Part shown: positions 35,368 to 45,404 of the stretch, piece by piece
Position numbering within the stretch: the first letter of the stretch is position 1
How the letters are laid out: every line of letters begins with the position of its first letter
NCBI GenBank assembly: GCA_030674185.1
Contig: JAPXFY010000271.1
Span: 1-64,000 of the forward strand
Length of the DNA: 64,000 bases
DNA from: Monoplex corrugatus
Lineage: Eukaryota > Mollusca > Gastropoda > Littorinimorpha > Ranellidae
Reading direction: 5' to 3'
Program-made: the position numbers and the translations under genes
Notes under the pieces: model-generated
Database searches by the model: none
Seen by the model: the letters and a program-made list of their open reading frames with translations, nothing else
What the model was told of the DNA's origin: nothing

Positions 35368-35573
35368 GATGAGTTGCCATCCAAGGCGATAGCCCCATCT
35401 ACCCAATGCGGCAGGTTGTACTGGGTTACATTTTACCAGTAGCAGGGAAACCCTGACCTGACACCAGGGAGTCTACACAGGTATACAAACACGCCAACTG
35501 TGTCCAGGAGACTTCTTTCTTTCACCATCTACACTGTCAGACCACACCTCAAATTGAATGTGACCTATTTTAC
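35368..35573. other. Unique segment, right part; no gene recognised
   Basis: Non-satellite sequence, probably the continuation of 34150-34628. From about 35430 it grades into spacer-like sequence. Nothing further is recognised. Confidence 0.4.
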
Positions 35574-35689
35574 CAGTTGCTGCACATGCCATTCAGATTA
35601 TGGAGTTATCACAAATACAACGAAGCGTAGTGTTCCCAGTGGCACACCATATTTACGAATAATACACATGCAAGTTATTGCTGACTTTC
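35574..35689 (-). other. cY exon-like copy 1 (116 bp)
   Basis: Minus strand between an acceptor-like TTTAATGAGCTGAG and donor CAACTG|GTAAAATAG. One frame is open for about 29 codons and aligns residue by residue with the copy at 36266 (TC--II-KY-V--GTLR--VF). Confidence 0.42.
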
Positions 35690-35768
35690 CTCAGCTCATT
35701 AAACAAGTGAAAGCAATTAGTATGTATTTGGAAAACACGTTCATAAATAGCACCGAGTATGAACTTTC

Positions 35769-35882
35769 CATCACCATTGCTGCCAGGTGGTTTCTGCATA
35801 TTTTGATTTGAATAATGTTCCATAGCCTTTCAAGAACATCACAGTATCCCCGGGAACTGATTCCACCACATGCCTCAGTTTT
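35769..35882 (-). other. cE exon-like segment, fully open (114 bp, 38 codons) with mutated donor
   Basis: After acceptor TTTCATTGCAG the frame reads KTEACGGISSRGYCDVLERL and continues open to the exon end. The donor GTAAGTTC of other copies is GAAAGTTC here, so splicing at this site would fail. The open frame runs on past it. Confidence 0.48.
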
Positions 35883-35994
35883 CTGCAATGAAAGAATCAT
35901 TAATGTGTACATCAGAATCTACTCTACACAGCAAGACAAACAGTTATTAGGAATTTGAGAAAAAGGAGAAAATATGTAGCCGAGTTCAACGTTC

Positions 35995-36105
35995 CTGCTC
36001 CACTGCTGTCAGGTGGCTTCTGTAGTTTGGACTTCAACAATCTTCCATCGTTTTCCAAGCATGCCACAGCATACTCAGAACTGTTCAACAAGATGGTTCA
36101 GTATT
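35995..36105 (-). pseudogene. cE2 exon-like copy, long form (111 bp)
   Basis: Retains the central part (TATGCTGTGGCATGCTTGG) missing from the 84-bp copies. Acceptor TTTAATTTCAG. No GT donor. Confidence 0.42.
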
Positions 36106-36265
36106 CTGAAATTAAAAAATCATTCGTGTGAATACGAGAATCTGATCTACAATGCAAGTAAAAATACTAGGTGTTTGAAAAATGGGAAATGCTTTCCTTG
36201 TGTTAAGGAATAAAAGGGAATAATAGATGTAGAGAACAAACAATCACTCAAACAGAGCAACTCAC

Positions 36266-36386
36266 CTTTTTCAGTTACTGCCACATGCCATTAAGATTGT
36301 GGAGTTATCAAACACAAAGATGCGTAGTGTGCCCTGTGACACAACATATTTATGAATAATACCCACGCACGTTTGTACCGAGTTTC
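36266..36386 (-). other. cY exon-like copy 2 (121 bp), fused to the cA donor end
   Basis: Open for about 37 codons including TCVGIIHKYVVSQGTLRIFV, then TGA two codons before the donor AAAAAG|GTGAGTTG shared with cA. The fusion suggests recombination between cY and cA. Confidence 0.42.
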
Positions 36387-36465
36387 CTCAGCCTATTGAG
36401 CAAGTAAAAGCAACTGTTATGTATATGGAAAACACCTTCATAAATAGCACTGAGCATGAACTTAT

Positions 36466-36579
36466 TTACACCATTGCCGTCAGGTAGTTTCTGCATGTTT
36501 CGATTTCAATAATGCTCCATAGCCTTTCAACAACACCACTGTATAGCAGGGAACTTATTCCACAACATGCCTCAGTATT
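36466..36579 (-). other. cE exon-like segment (114 bp, 37 open codons) with mutated donor
   Basis: Reads NTEACCGISSLLYSGVVERL and stays open until a terminal TAA. The donor position reads ATAAGTTC in place of GTAAGTTC. It differs from 35769-35882 at many bases while keeping length and frame. Confidence 0.48.
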
Positions 36580-36689
36580 CTGCAATGAAAGAATCATCTA
36601 TGTGTACATCAGAATCTATTCTACAAAGCAAGAGAAATCAGTTGTTAGGAATTTGGAAAAAACAACAACATATAACCGAGTTGAACATT

Positions 36690-36802
36690 CTGCTCCACTG
36701 CTGTCAGGTGGTTTCTGTAGATTTGGACTTGAACAATCTTCCATCGTTTTCCAAGCATGCCACAGTATGCTCAGACTATATTCAACAAGAAGGTTCAGTA
36801 TT
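36690..36802 (-). pseudogene. cE2 exon-like copy, long form (113 bp)
   Basis: Acceptor TTTCATTACAG. No donor GT. Frame 0 stops at codon 7. Confidence 0.4.
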
Positions 36803-36857
36803 CTGTAATGAAAGAATCATTCATGTGTATAAGATAATCTGATCTACAATACAACAT

Positions 36858-37316
36858 AAAAGGGCATACAAACATGTCCAATGCATCCAAAAGGGACATA
36901 CAAACATGTCCAATGCATCAAAAAGGGACATACAAACATGACCAATGCATCAAAAAGGGACATACAAACATGTCCAATGCATCAAAAAGGGACATACAAA
37001 CATGTCCAATGCATGAAAGAGGGAGATACAAAATGTCCAATGCACCAAAAAGGGACATACAAACATGTCCAATGCATGAAAGACGTAAAAACATGTCCAA
37101 TGCATCAAAAAGGGACATACAAACATGTCCAATGTATCAAAAAGGGACATACAAACATGTCCAATGTATCAAAAAGGGACATACAAACATGTCCAATGTA
37201 TCAAAAAGGGACATACAAACATGTCCAATGCAACAAAAAGGGACATACAAACATGTCCATTGCATGAAAGACGTAAAAACATGTCCAATACATCAAAAAG
37301 GGACATACAAACATGA
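36858..37316 (+). repeat. SatA array with 28-bp GACGTAAAAACATG monomers
   Basis: Consensus 32-bp monomers plus 28-bp steps CATGAAAGACGTAAAAACATG that lack GGGACATAC. Confidence 0.94.
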
Positions 37317-37385
37317 CTAGATAGACAGATAGACAGACGGGCAGACGGGCGGATAGATGGGTGGATAGGCAGGCAGACAGACTGG
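37317..37385 (+). repeat. SatB array 5 (69 bp remnant)
   Basis: Only the terminal block of a SatB array (AGATAGACAGACGGGCAGAC to the GACTGGACAAACATG junction), so a whole array was deleted down to its junction-proximal end. Confidence 0.88.
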
Positions 37386-39351
37386 ACAAACATGTCCAAT
37401 GCATCAAAAAGGGACATGCAAATATGTCTAATGTATGAAAGAGATGGACATACAAACATGTCCAATGTATTAAAGAGCGACATCCAAACATGTCCAATGT
37501 ATTAAAGAGGGACATATAAACACGTCCAATGCTTCAAAAAAAGGACATACAAACATGTCCAATGTATTAAAGTGGGACATACAAACATGTCCAATGCATC
37601 AAAAAGGGACATCCAAACATGTCCAATGCATCAAAAAAGGACATCCAAACATGTCCAATGAAATCAAAAAGGGACATACAAACATGTCCAATGCATCAAA
37701 AAGGACATACAAACATGTCCAATGTATTAAAGAGGGATATCCAAACATGTCCAATGTATTAAAGTGGGACATACAAACATGTCCAATGTATTAAAGTGGG
37801 ACATACAAACATGTCCAATGTATTAAAGTGGGACATACAAACATGTCCAATGTATTAAAGTGGGACATACAAACATGTCCAATGCATCAAAAAGGGACAT
37901 ACAAACATGTCCAATGCATCAAAAAGGACATACAAACATGTCCAATGTATTAAAGAGGGATATCCAAACATGTCCAATGCATCACAAAGGGACATACAAA
38001 CATGTCCAATGCATCAAAAATGGAATTACAAACATGTCCAATACATAGAAAGACGTAAAAACATGTCCAATGTATTAAAGAGGGACATACAAACATGTCC
38101 AATGCATGAAAGACATCAAAATATGTCCAATACATCAAAAATGAACTTCCAAACATGTCCAATACATGAAAGACATAAAAACATGTCCAATGCATGAAAA
38201 AGGGACATACAAACATGTCCAATGCATGAAAGACGTAAAAACATGTCCAATACATCAAAAATGGACATACAAACATGTCCAATACATCAAGAAGGGACAT
38301 ACAAACATGTCCAATATATCAAAAAGGGACATACAAACACGTCCAATACATCAAAAAAGGACATACAAACATGTCCAATATATCAAAAAGGGACATACAA
38401 ACATGTCCAATACATAAAAAAGGGACATACAAACATGTCCAATGCATAAAAAAAGGACATACAAACATGTCCAATGCATCAAAAAAGGACATCCAAACAT
38501 GTCCAATGCATCAAAAAGGGACATACAAACATGTCCAATGCATCAAAAAGGGACATACAAACATGTCCAATGCATCAAAAAGGGACATACAAACATGTCT
38601 AATGCATGAAAGAGAGGGACATGCAAACATGTCAAATGCATGAGAGAGAGGGACATGCAAACATGTCCAATGCAGCAAAAGGGACATACAAACATGTCAA
38701 ATGCATGAAAGAGAGGGACATGCAAACATGTCCAATGCAGCAAAAGGGACATACAAACATGTCAAATGCATGAAAGAGAGGGACATGCAAACATGTCAAA
38801 TGCATGAAAGAGAGGGACATGCAAACATGTCTAATGCATTAAAGAGAGGGACATACAAACATGTCTAATGCATGAAAGAGAGGGACATGCAAACATGTCA
38901 AATGCATTAAAGAGAGGGACAGACAAACATGTCCAATGCAGCAAAAGGGACAGACAAACATGTCCAATGCAGCAAAAGGAACATACAAACATGTCCAATG
39001 CATTAACGAGATGGACAAACATGTCCAATGCATCAAAGAGGGACATACAAACATGTCCAATGCATCAAAAGGGACATAAAAACATGTCCAATGAATGAGA
39101 GGGACATACAAACATGTCCAATGCATCGAAGATGGACATACAAACATTCCAATGCATGAAAGAGGGACATACAAACATGTTCAATGCATCGAAGAGGGAC
39201 ATACAAACAGTCCAATGCATCAAAGATGGACATACCAACATGTCCAATTCATGAAAGAGGGACATACAAACATGTCGAATGCATCGAAGAGGGACATAGA
39301 AACATGTCCAATGCATCGAAGAGGGACATACAAACATGTCCAATACATCAA
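37386..39351 (+). repeat. SatA array; GTATTAAAG, 28-bp and 34-bp variants
   Basis: 37540-37980 has AATGTATTAAAGTGGG runs. 38040-38280 has 28-bp monomers. 38590-38900 has 34-bp monomers with CATGCAAACATGTC. 39080-39351 has the CATCGAAGAGGG set that precedes every later SatB array. Confidence 0.94.
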
Positions 39352-40341
39352 AGGGTGGAAGACGGGTTGACAGACGGGTGGATAGCAGGGCGGAAGGCAG
39401 GCGAATAGAAGGGTGGAAGACGGGCGGATAGGCGGGCGGACAGACGGGCAGATAGACAGGCGGACAGGCGGACAGATGGGCGGGCAGTCGGGCGGAAGAC
39501 GACGGACAGATGGGCAGATAGACGGGCGGACAGACGGGTGTACAGACGGGCGGATAGACGGGTGGACAGACGGGCAGATATACGGGCGGACAGACGGGCA
39601 GACAAACGGGCGGACAGACGGGCAGACAAACGGGCGGACAGACAGGCGGACAGACGGGCGGATAGATGGGCAGAGAGACAGGCAGACAGACAGGCGCATG
39701 TACTTGCAGATAAACGGGCGGACAGACAGGTGGATAAACAGGCATACAGGCGGGAAGATAGAAGGGCGGACAGAAGGGCGGACAGACGGGCGGATAGACG
39801 GGCTTACAGGCGGGAAGATAGAAGGGCGGACAGACGGACGGATAGACGGGCTTACAGGCGGGAAGATACAAGGGCGGACAGACGGTCGGATGGACGGGCT
39901 TACAGGCGGGAATATACAAGGGCGGACAGACGGTCGGATAGACGGGCTTACAGGCGGGAAGATAGAAGGGCGGACAGACGGTCGGATAGACGGGCTTACA
40001 GGCGGGAAGATAGAAGGGCGGACAGACGGGCGGACAGACAGGCGGATAGACAGGCTGAAGAAGGGCGGAAGACGGCCGCAATATGGGCGGACAGACGGAT
40101 GGACAGACCGCTGCAATATGGGACAGGCAGACAGACCGGCAGACAGACGTTCGGATAGACGGCCAGACAGACGGGCTCACAGACGGTCGGATGTACGGGT
40201 GCATAGACGGTCGGACAGACGGGTGGATAGATAAGTGATAGTCCGGTGGACAGGGAGGTGGACAGACAGGCGGATAGGGGGCTAGATAGACAGGCAGCAG
40301 ACGGGCGGATAGGTGGGTGGATAGGCAGGCAGACAGACTGG
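39352..40341 (+). repeat. SatB array 6 (990 bp)
   Basis: Same length as arrays 9 and 10. Contains a run of the 48-bp cassette GCTTACAGGCGGGAAGATAG plus AAGGGCGGACAGACGGTCGG (about 39740-40010) and a single CGGCCGCAATATGGGCGG element near 40072. Confidence 0.94.
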
Positions 40342-40409
40342 ACAAACATGTCCAATGCATCAAAAAGGGACATGTAAATGTGTCTAATGTATGAAAGAGA
40401 TGGACATAC
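40342..40409 (+). repeat. SatA, left flank of LINE insertion
   Basis: Two monomers ending ATGAAAGAGATGGACATAC. The paralogous flank at 45405-45472 continues without interruption. Confidence 0.92.
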
Positions 40410-42484
40410 CTGAAACATCCCTCTCTGATCTAAATGAAACTTTGTTAAATACGCTAGATGTTCATGCGCCTATTCGCCGGCGACGCGTCCGCGGCGACAA
40501 AACCAGTCCCTGGTACAGCGCTGTGGCTGCCGTGATGCGTGAACTAAAAAGAGAGCGCAGAAAGGCAGAGCGCGCGTGGCGCGCATCGCACTTGACCGTC
40601 CACAAACAAATCTACGATGTAGCCAAAGCAAAAGTTATTGACCTTGTTCAACGCGCAAAAACCTCTTTCTATTCTTCTCTTGTGTCCACTGCAACATCTT
40701 GTAAACAAATGTTCCAAACCACTTCTTTTCTGCTCGGAAAATCTAAGCCGAAGCTGTTGCCGAACAACGTAACTGATATTTGTTCTCTTCCAAATCTATT
40801 TGCAGATTTCTTCAAAAAGAAAATCGTTGATATTCGCAACACTTTTCCTGCACCGACTGCTCACACAGACAGTGGCCCAGCAAACTTTGCGTTTTCTGGC
40901 ATTCCTTTTTCTGACTTCCGTCCCGTCTCCAAAGACGAAGTACGCAAGGTAATTTTACAGGCAACACCCAAGTCATGCGAGTTGGACCCGTTGCCAACTT
41001 CCCTCCTTGTGAAACATATAGACACTCTTTTGCCCACCATCACGAATATTTTCAATCACTCCTTGTCTACCGGTACATTCCCTACTGAATTTAAAACTGC
41101 ACTTGTGAAACCACTCCTGAAAAAGAATAATCTCGACCCAAATGAGCTAAAGAACTATAGACCTATTTCAAACCTTCCGTTTCTGTCCAAAATCATTGAA
41201 CGTCTAATCCTTCATCAGCTTTCTTCTCACCTCACTGCTAACAATCTGCTAAGTCCTTTTCAATCAGCCTATAGAGCAGGCCATAGCACCGAAACTGTCC
41301 TTCTGCGAGTCGTAAATGATCTTTTGACATCTCTAGATGAAAACAAAATTTCCGTTCTTCTTCTTTTGGATCTTTCAGCCGCATTTGATACTATTGACCA
41401 TAGTATCCTCCTCCACCGTCTGGAACACGTCTTTGGTATCAAAGGCTGTGCACTCGACTTGTTCTCGTCCTATCTATCAAATCGAAAACAGTTTGTTGTT
41501 GTAAACAACTCCCGTTCACACGAAACAACCCTGGATTTTGGTGTCCCGCAGGGCTCCGTACTGGGCCCTGTTCTTTTCTCACTATACACGACTCCACTTT
41601 CAAATCTTATCACTGATCATTCTATTCGTCATCAAATGTTTGCTGATGATACACAGTTAAACAACTCTGAATCCCCTTCAAATTACTCTTCACTTATTCA
41701 ATCATTGCAAGACTCTGTTTCTGACATAAAAACCTGGATGGACGATAGTCGCCTCAAGCTAAACCAAGGAAAAACCGAAGCAATGCGCTTTTCTCCCAGT
41801 CCTGCTATCTCTTCTGACCTTCCCTCTAACATTCGTTTCGAAGATTCTATTGTTGATTTCTCTGAACAGTCACGCTATCTTGGATTCTTTCTTGATTCTC
41901 ATCTAATTATGAAACATCAGATCATGAAAACGTGTCAGGCCGCATACATCCAACTCCGACAAATCAGTTCCATACGTCATTACCTCACATATGAAGCAAC
42001 AAAAACACTTGTAACTGCTTGTATTCTGTCCAGATTAGATTATTGCAACTCCTTACTTCTCGGCTGTCCCAAGACTCTTCTCAAACCCCTTCAACAGGTT
42101 CAAAACTCTGCAGCCAAATTAATTTTCAAAGCTCGCAAATCACACCATTGCACACCTCTCTTTAAACAACTCCACTGGCTTCCGATCGAACAAAGAATTA
42201 AGTACAAATCTGCTTGTATTTCTTTTCATGTCATCTCGGGCACTGCTCCAGCGTATATATCTGATCTATTTCAAGTCTATGTTCCTTCTCGTTCTTTACG
42301 TTCCGCTTCTGACGACAGAATATTCCGTGTCCCCGGATTCAATAGAAAGCAACATGGTGGTCGTTCCTTCTCATACTCTGCTGCTGTTGAGTGGAATTCC
42401 CTGCCTCACTCTCTCCGCCACAGCCCCTCTCTCTCTTCCTTTAAATCCAACCTGAAAACTCACTTATTCCGCCAGTACTTTTGA
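40391..42484 (+). CDS. LINE ORF2 C-terminal part: reverse transcriptase (CR1/L2-like, 5'-truncated)
   Basis: 697-codon frame. The first six residues (MKEMDI) come from SatA and only the codons from about 40410 are LINE, so the apparent start is not a native one. Endonuclease and ORF1 are missing. Residues 1-150 are the basic linker seen between endonuclease and RT in Jockey-group LINEs. RT motifs: NYRPIS at 255-260, motif A LLLLDLSAAFDTIDH with catalytic D327, GVPQGSVLGP at 384-393, FADD at 417-420 (catalytic D419 and D420), YLGFFLD at 496-502. The C-terminal region has HWLPIEQRI (595-603) and WNSLPHSLR (668-676), common in CR1/L2-type proteins. The product would copy LINE RNA at a nicked target, but without endonuclease this copy is not autonomous. 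No frameshift or stop disrupts it, which suggests a young insertion. Assignment to reverse transcriptase is certain; the clade is less so. Confidence 0.92.
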   Translation: MKEMDIPETSLSDLNETLLNTLDVHAPIRRRRVRGDKTSPWYSAVAAVMRELKRERRKAERAWRASHLTVHKQIYDVAKAKVIDLVQRAKTSFYSSLVSTATSCKQMFQTTSFLLGKSKPKLLPNNVTDICSLPNLFADFFKKKIVDIRNTFPAPTAHTDSGPANFAFSGIPFSDFRPVSKDEVRKVILQATPKSCELDPLPTSLLVKHIDTLLPTITNIFNHSLSTGTFPTEFKTALVKPLLKKNNLDPNELKNYRPISNLPFLSKIIERLILHQLSSHLTANNLLSPFQSAYRAGHSTETVLLRVVNDLLTSLDENKISVLLLLDLSAAFDTIDHSILLHRLEHVFGIKGCALDLFSSYLSNRKQFVVVNNSRSHETTLDFGVPQGSVLGPVLFSLYTTPLSNLITDHSIRHQMFADDTQLNNSESPSNYSSLIQSLQDSVSDIKTWMDDSRLKLNQGKTEAMRFSPSPAISSDLPSNIRFEDSIVDFSEQSRYLGFFLDSHLIMKHQIMKTCQAAYIQLRQISSIRHYLTYEATKTLVTACILSRLDYCNSLLLGCPKTLLKPLQQVQNSAAKLIFKARKSHHCTPLFKQLHWLPIEQRIKYKSACISFHVISGTAPAYISDLFQVYVPSRSLRSASDDRIFRVPGFNRKQHGGRSFSYSAAVEWNSLPHSLRHSPSLSSFKSNLKTHLFRQYF
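40404..40409 (+). other. LINE target-site duplication, left (ACATAC)
   Basis: ACATAC at the left border matches ACATAC at 42780-42785. In the empty paralogue the site reads GGACATACAAACATG. Confidence 0.7.
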
Positions 42485-42510
42485 AACCTGAATTTTCTTG
42501 TTCTATTGTA

Positions 42511-42643
42511 TGCGTGCGTGGGTGTGTGTGCGTGTGGGTGCGCGCGTGGGTGTTTGTGTGTGGGTGTGTTTGTGTGTGCGTGTGTGTGTCTGCATTCGTT
42601 GCTGCACACGCGTGCATGCCTGCATGTATGTGTTTATGTGTAT
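42511..42643 (+). repeat. TG-rich microsatellite in LINE 3' UTR
   Basis: Imperfect (GT)n with GCGTGTGGGTG interruptions. Confidence 0.85.
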
Positions 42644-42722
42644 TTCTTGTATTATGTATTTTGTTGAAAATGTGTTCTCCCCTCCAATTTCACCACTTTA
42701 CTCCTCCTTTTCAAATTTGTGA

Positions 42723-42748
42723 AGCGCTTTGAGTCCATAGAAAGCGCT
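42723..42748 (+). promoter_or_regulatory. LINE 3' hairpin, likely RT recognition element
   Basis: Perfect inverted repeat AGCGCTTT, loop GAGTCCATAG, then AAAGCGCT, placed about 30 bp before the tail. Such 3' stem-loops are known in CR1/L2-type LINEs as RT-binding sites. The role here is inferred. Confidence 0.65.
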
Positions 42749-42761
42749 ATAAAAAATCTCC

Positions 42762-42785
42762 ATACTTACTTACTTACTTACATAC
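42762..42785 (+). repeat. LINE tail (ACTT)n and right target-site duplication
   Basis: Four ACTT steps merge into ACATAC, the right target duplication, then SatA resumes. Confidence 0.8.
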
Positions 42786-44474
42786 AAACATGTCCAATGT
42801 ATTAAAGAGCGACATCCAAACATGTCCAATGTATTAAAGAGGCACATACAAACATGTCCAATGCATCAAAAAAGGATATACAAACATGTCCAATGTATTA
42901 AAGAGGGACATACAAACACGTCCAATACATCAAAAAAGGACATACAAACATGTCCAATACATCAAAAAAGGACATCCAAACATGTCCAATACATCAAAAA
43001 AGGACATCCAAACATGTCCAATGCATCAAAAAAGGACATCCAAACATGTCCAATGAAATCAAAAAGGGACATACAAACATGTCCAATACATCAAAAAAGG
43101 ACATCCAAACATGTCCAATGCATCAAAAAAGGACATCCAAACATGTCCAATGAAATCAAAAAGGGACATACAAACATGTCCAATGCATCAAAAAAGGACA
43201 TCCAAACATGTCCAATGAAATCAAAAAGGGACATACAAACATGTCCAATGCATCAAAAAAGGACATCCAAACATGTCCAATGCATCAAAAAAGGACATCC
43301 AAACATGTCCAATGAAATCAAAAAGGGACATACAAACATGTCCAATACATCAAAAAGGGACATACAAACATGTCCAATACATCAAAAAGGGACATACAAA
43401 CATGTCCAATACATCAAAAAAGGACATCCAAACATGTCCAATGCATCAAAAAAGGACATCCAAACATGTCCAATGAAATCAAAAAGGGACATACAAACAT
43501 GTCCAATACATCAAAAAGGGACATACAAACATGTCCAATACATCAAAAAGGGACATACAAACATGTCCAATACATCAAAAAGGGACATACAAACATGTCC
43601 AATACATAAAAACGGACATAAACATGTCCAATTCATGCAAAGAAGGGACATACAAACATGTCCAATGCATAAAAGACGCAAAACATGTCCAATTCATCAA
43701 AAAGGACATACAAACATGTCCAATGCATAAAAAAGGACATACAAACATGTCCAATGCATCAAAAAAGGACATCCAAACATGTCTAATGCATGAAACAGAG
43801 GGACATGCAAACATGTCCAATGCATCAAAAGGACTAACAAACATGTCAATGCATGAAAAAGAGGGACATGCAAACATGTCAATGCATTAAAGACGTAAAA
43901 ACATGTCCAATGCATCAAAAAGGGCATCCAAACATGTTCCAATACATCAAAAAGGACATACAAACATGTCCAATGCATCAAAAAAGGACATCCAAACATG
44001 TCCAATGCATAAAAAAGGACATAGAAACATGTCCAATGCATAAAAAGAGGACATCAAACATGTCCAATGTATGAAGAGAGGACAACAACATGTCCAATGC
44101 ATAAAGAGAGGTACATGCAAACATGTCCAATGCATTAACGAGATGGACAAACATGTCCAATGCATCAAAGAGGGACATACAAACATGTCCAATGCATCAA
44201 AAGGACATAAAAACATGTCCAATGAATGAGAGGGACATACAAACATGTCATGCATCGAAGTGGACATCAAACATTCAATGCATGAAAGAGGGACATACAA
44301 ACATGTCCAATCATCGAAGAGGGACATACAACATCAATGCATCAAAGATGGACATACCAACATGTCCAATTCATGAAAGAGGGACATACAAACATGTCGA
44401 ATGCATCGAAGAGGGACATAGAAACATGTCCAATGCATCGAAGAGGGACATACAAACATGTCCAATACATCAAA
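42780..44474 (+). repeat. SatA array; CATCCAAACATG and GAAATC variants; indel-rich end
   Basis: 42780-43570 has many CATCAAAAAAGGACATCCAAAC monomers and AATGAAATCAAAAAGGG units of 33 bp. 44040-44345 shows repeated single-base losses relative to paralogues at 39080, 46110 and 51145. Confidence 0.93.
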
Positions 44475-45404
44475 GGGTGGAAGACGGGTTGACAGACGGG
44501 TGGATAGCAGGGCGGAAGGCAGACGAATAGAAGGGTGGAAGACGGGCGGATAGGCGGGCGGACAGACGGGCAGATAGACAGGCGGACAGGCGGACAGATG
44601 GGCGGGCAGTCGGGCGGAAGACGACGGACAGATGGGCAGATAGACGGGCGGACAGACGGGTGTACAGACGGGCGGATAGACGGGTGGACAGACGGGCAGA
44701 TATACGGGCGGACAGACGGGCAGACAAACGGGCGGACAGACGGGCAGACAAACGGGCGGACAGACAGGCGGACAGACGGGCGGATAGATGGGCAGAGAGA
44801 CGGGCAGACAGACAGGCGCATGTACTTGCAGATAAATGGGCGGACAGACAGGCGGATAAACAGGCATACAGGCGGGAAGATAGAAGGGCGGACAGACGGG
44901 AGGATAGACGGGCTTACAGGCGGGAAGATACAAGGGTGGACAGACGGTCGGATGGACGGGCTTACAGGCGGGAATATACAAGGGCGGACAGACAGTCGGA
45001 TAGACGGGCTTACAGGCGGGAAGATAGAAGGGCGGACAGATTGTCGGATAGACGGGCTTACAGGCCGGAAGATAGAAGGGCGGACAGACGGGCGGACAGA
45101 CAGGCGGATAGACAGGCTGAAGAAGGGCGGAAGACGGCCGCAATATGGGCGGACAGACGGATGGACAGACCACTGCAATATGGGACAGGCGGACAGACCG
45201 GCAGACAGACGTTCGGATAGACGGCCAGACAGACGGGCTCACAGACGGTCGGATGTACGGGTGCATAGACGGTCGGACAGACGGGTGGATAGATAAGTGA
45301 TAGTCCGGTGGACAGGGGGGTGGAGAGACAGGCGGATAGGGGGCTAGATAGACAGGCAGGCAGATGGGCGGATAGATGGGTGGATAGGCAGGCAGACAGA
45401 CTGG
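44475..45404 (+). repeat. SatB array 7 (930 bp)
   Basis: Same length as array 8 and nearly the same sequence. Has fewer 48-bp cassettes than arrays 6, 9 and 10. Confidence 0.94.

Larger units (their letters stand above)
35690..36857 (-). other. Spacer type II, divergent copies f and g (cE, cE2, cY)
   Basis: Two successive diverged sets in minus order: cE2 36802-36690, cE 36579-36466, cY 36386-36266, cE2 36105-35995, cE 35882-35769. There is no satellite between them. This is the longest non-satellite stretch with cassette homology and probably the closest to the ancestral layout. Confidence 0.55.
40410..42779 (+). mobile_element. 5'-truncated CR1/L2-like non-LTR retrotransposon (2,370 bp)
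   Basis: Inserted in SatA. Its borders are fixed by comparison with uninterrupted paralogues at 45472, 47380, 50022 and 52474. Contains RT coding, a TG-rich 3' UTR, an 8-bp-stem hairpin and an (ACTT)n tail. The 5' end is cut inside ORF2, as common for target-primed insertion. Confidence 0.9.

Noticed and set aside
35035..35442. Several 67-95 codon ORFs within 35.0-35.4 kb
   Set aside because: They lie inside the right part of the Harbinger derivative, overlap on both strands and show no transposase motif.
37317..37385. Telomere-like or G-rich array
   Set aside because: The sequence is the end block of SatB. No TTAGGG-type repeat is present.
40391..40409. ATG at 40391 as the native start of the reverse transcriptase
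   Set aside because: The first six codons are SatA sequence present in the empty-site paralogues. The LINE starts at 40410 inside its ORF2.
40812..41055. Minus-strand ORFs of 61-64 codons inside the LINE
   Set aside because: Shadows of the reverse transcriptase frame.
42481..42732. 83-codon Val/Cys-rich ORF after the RT stop
   Set aside because: Translation of the TG-rich 3' UTR microsatellite.
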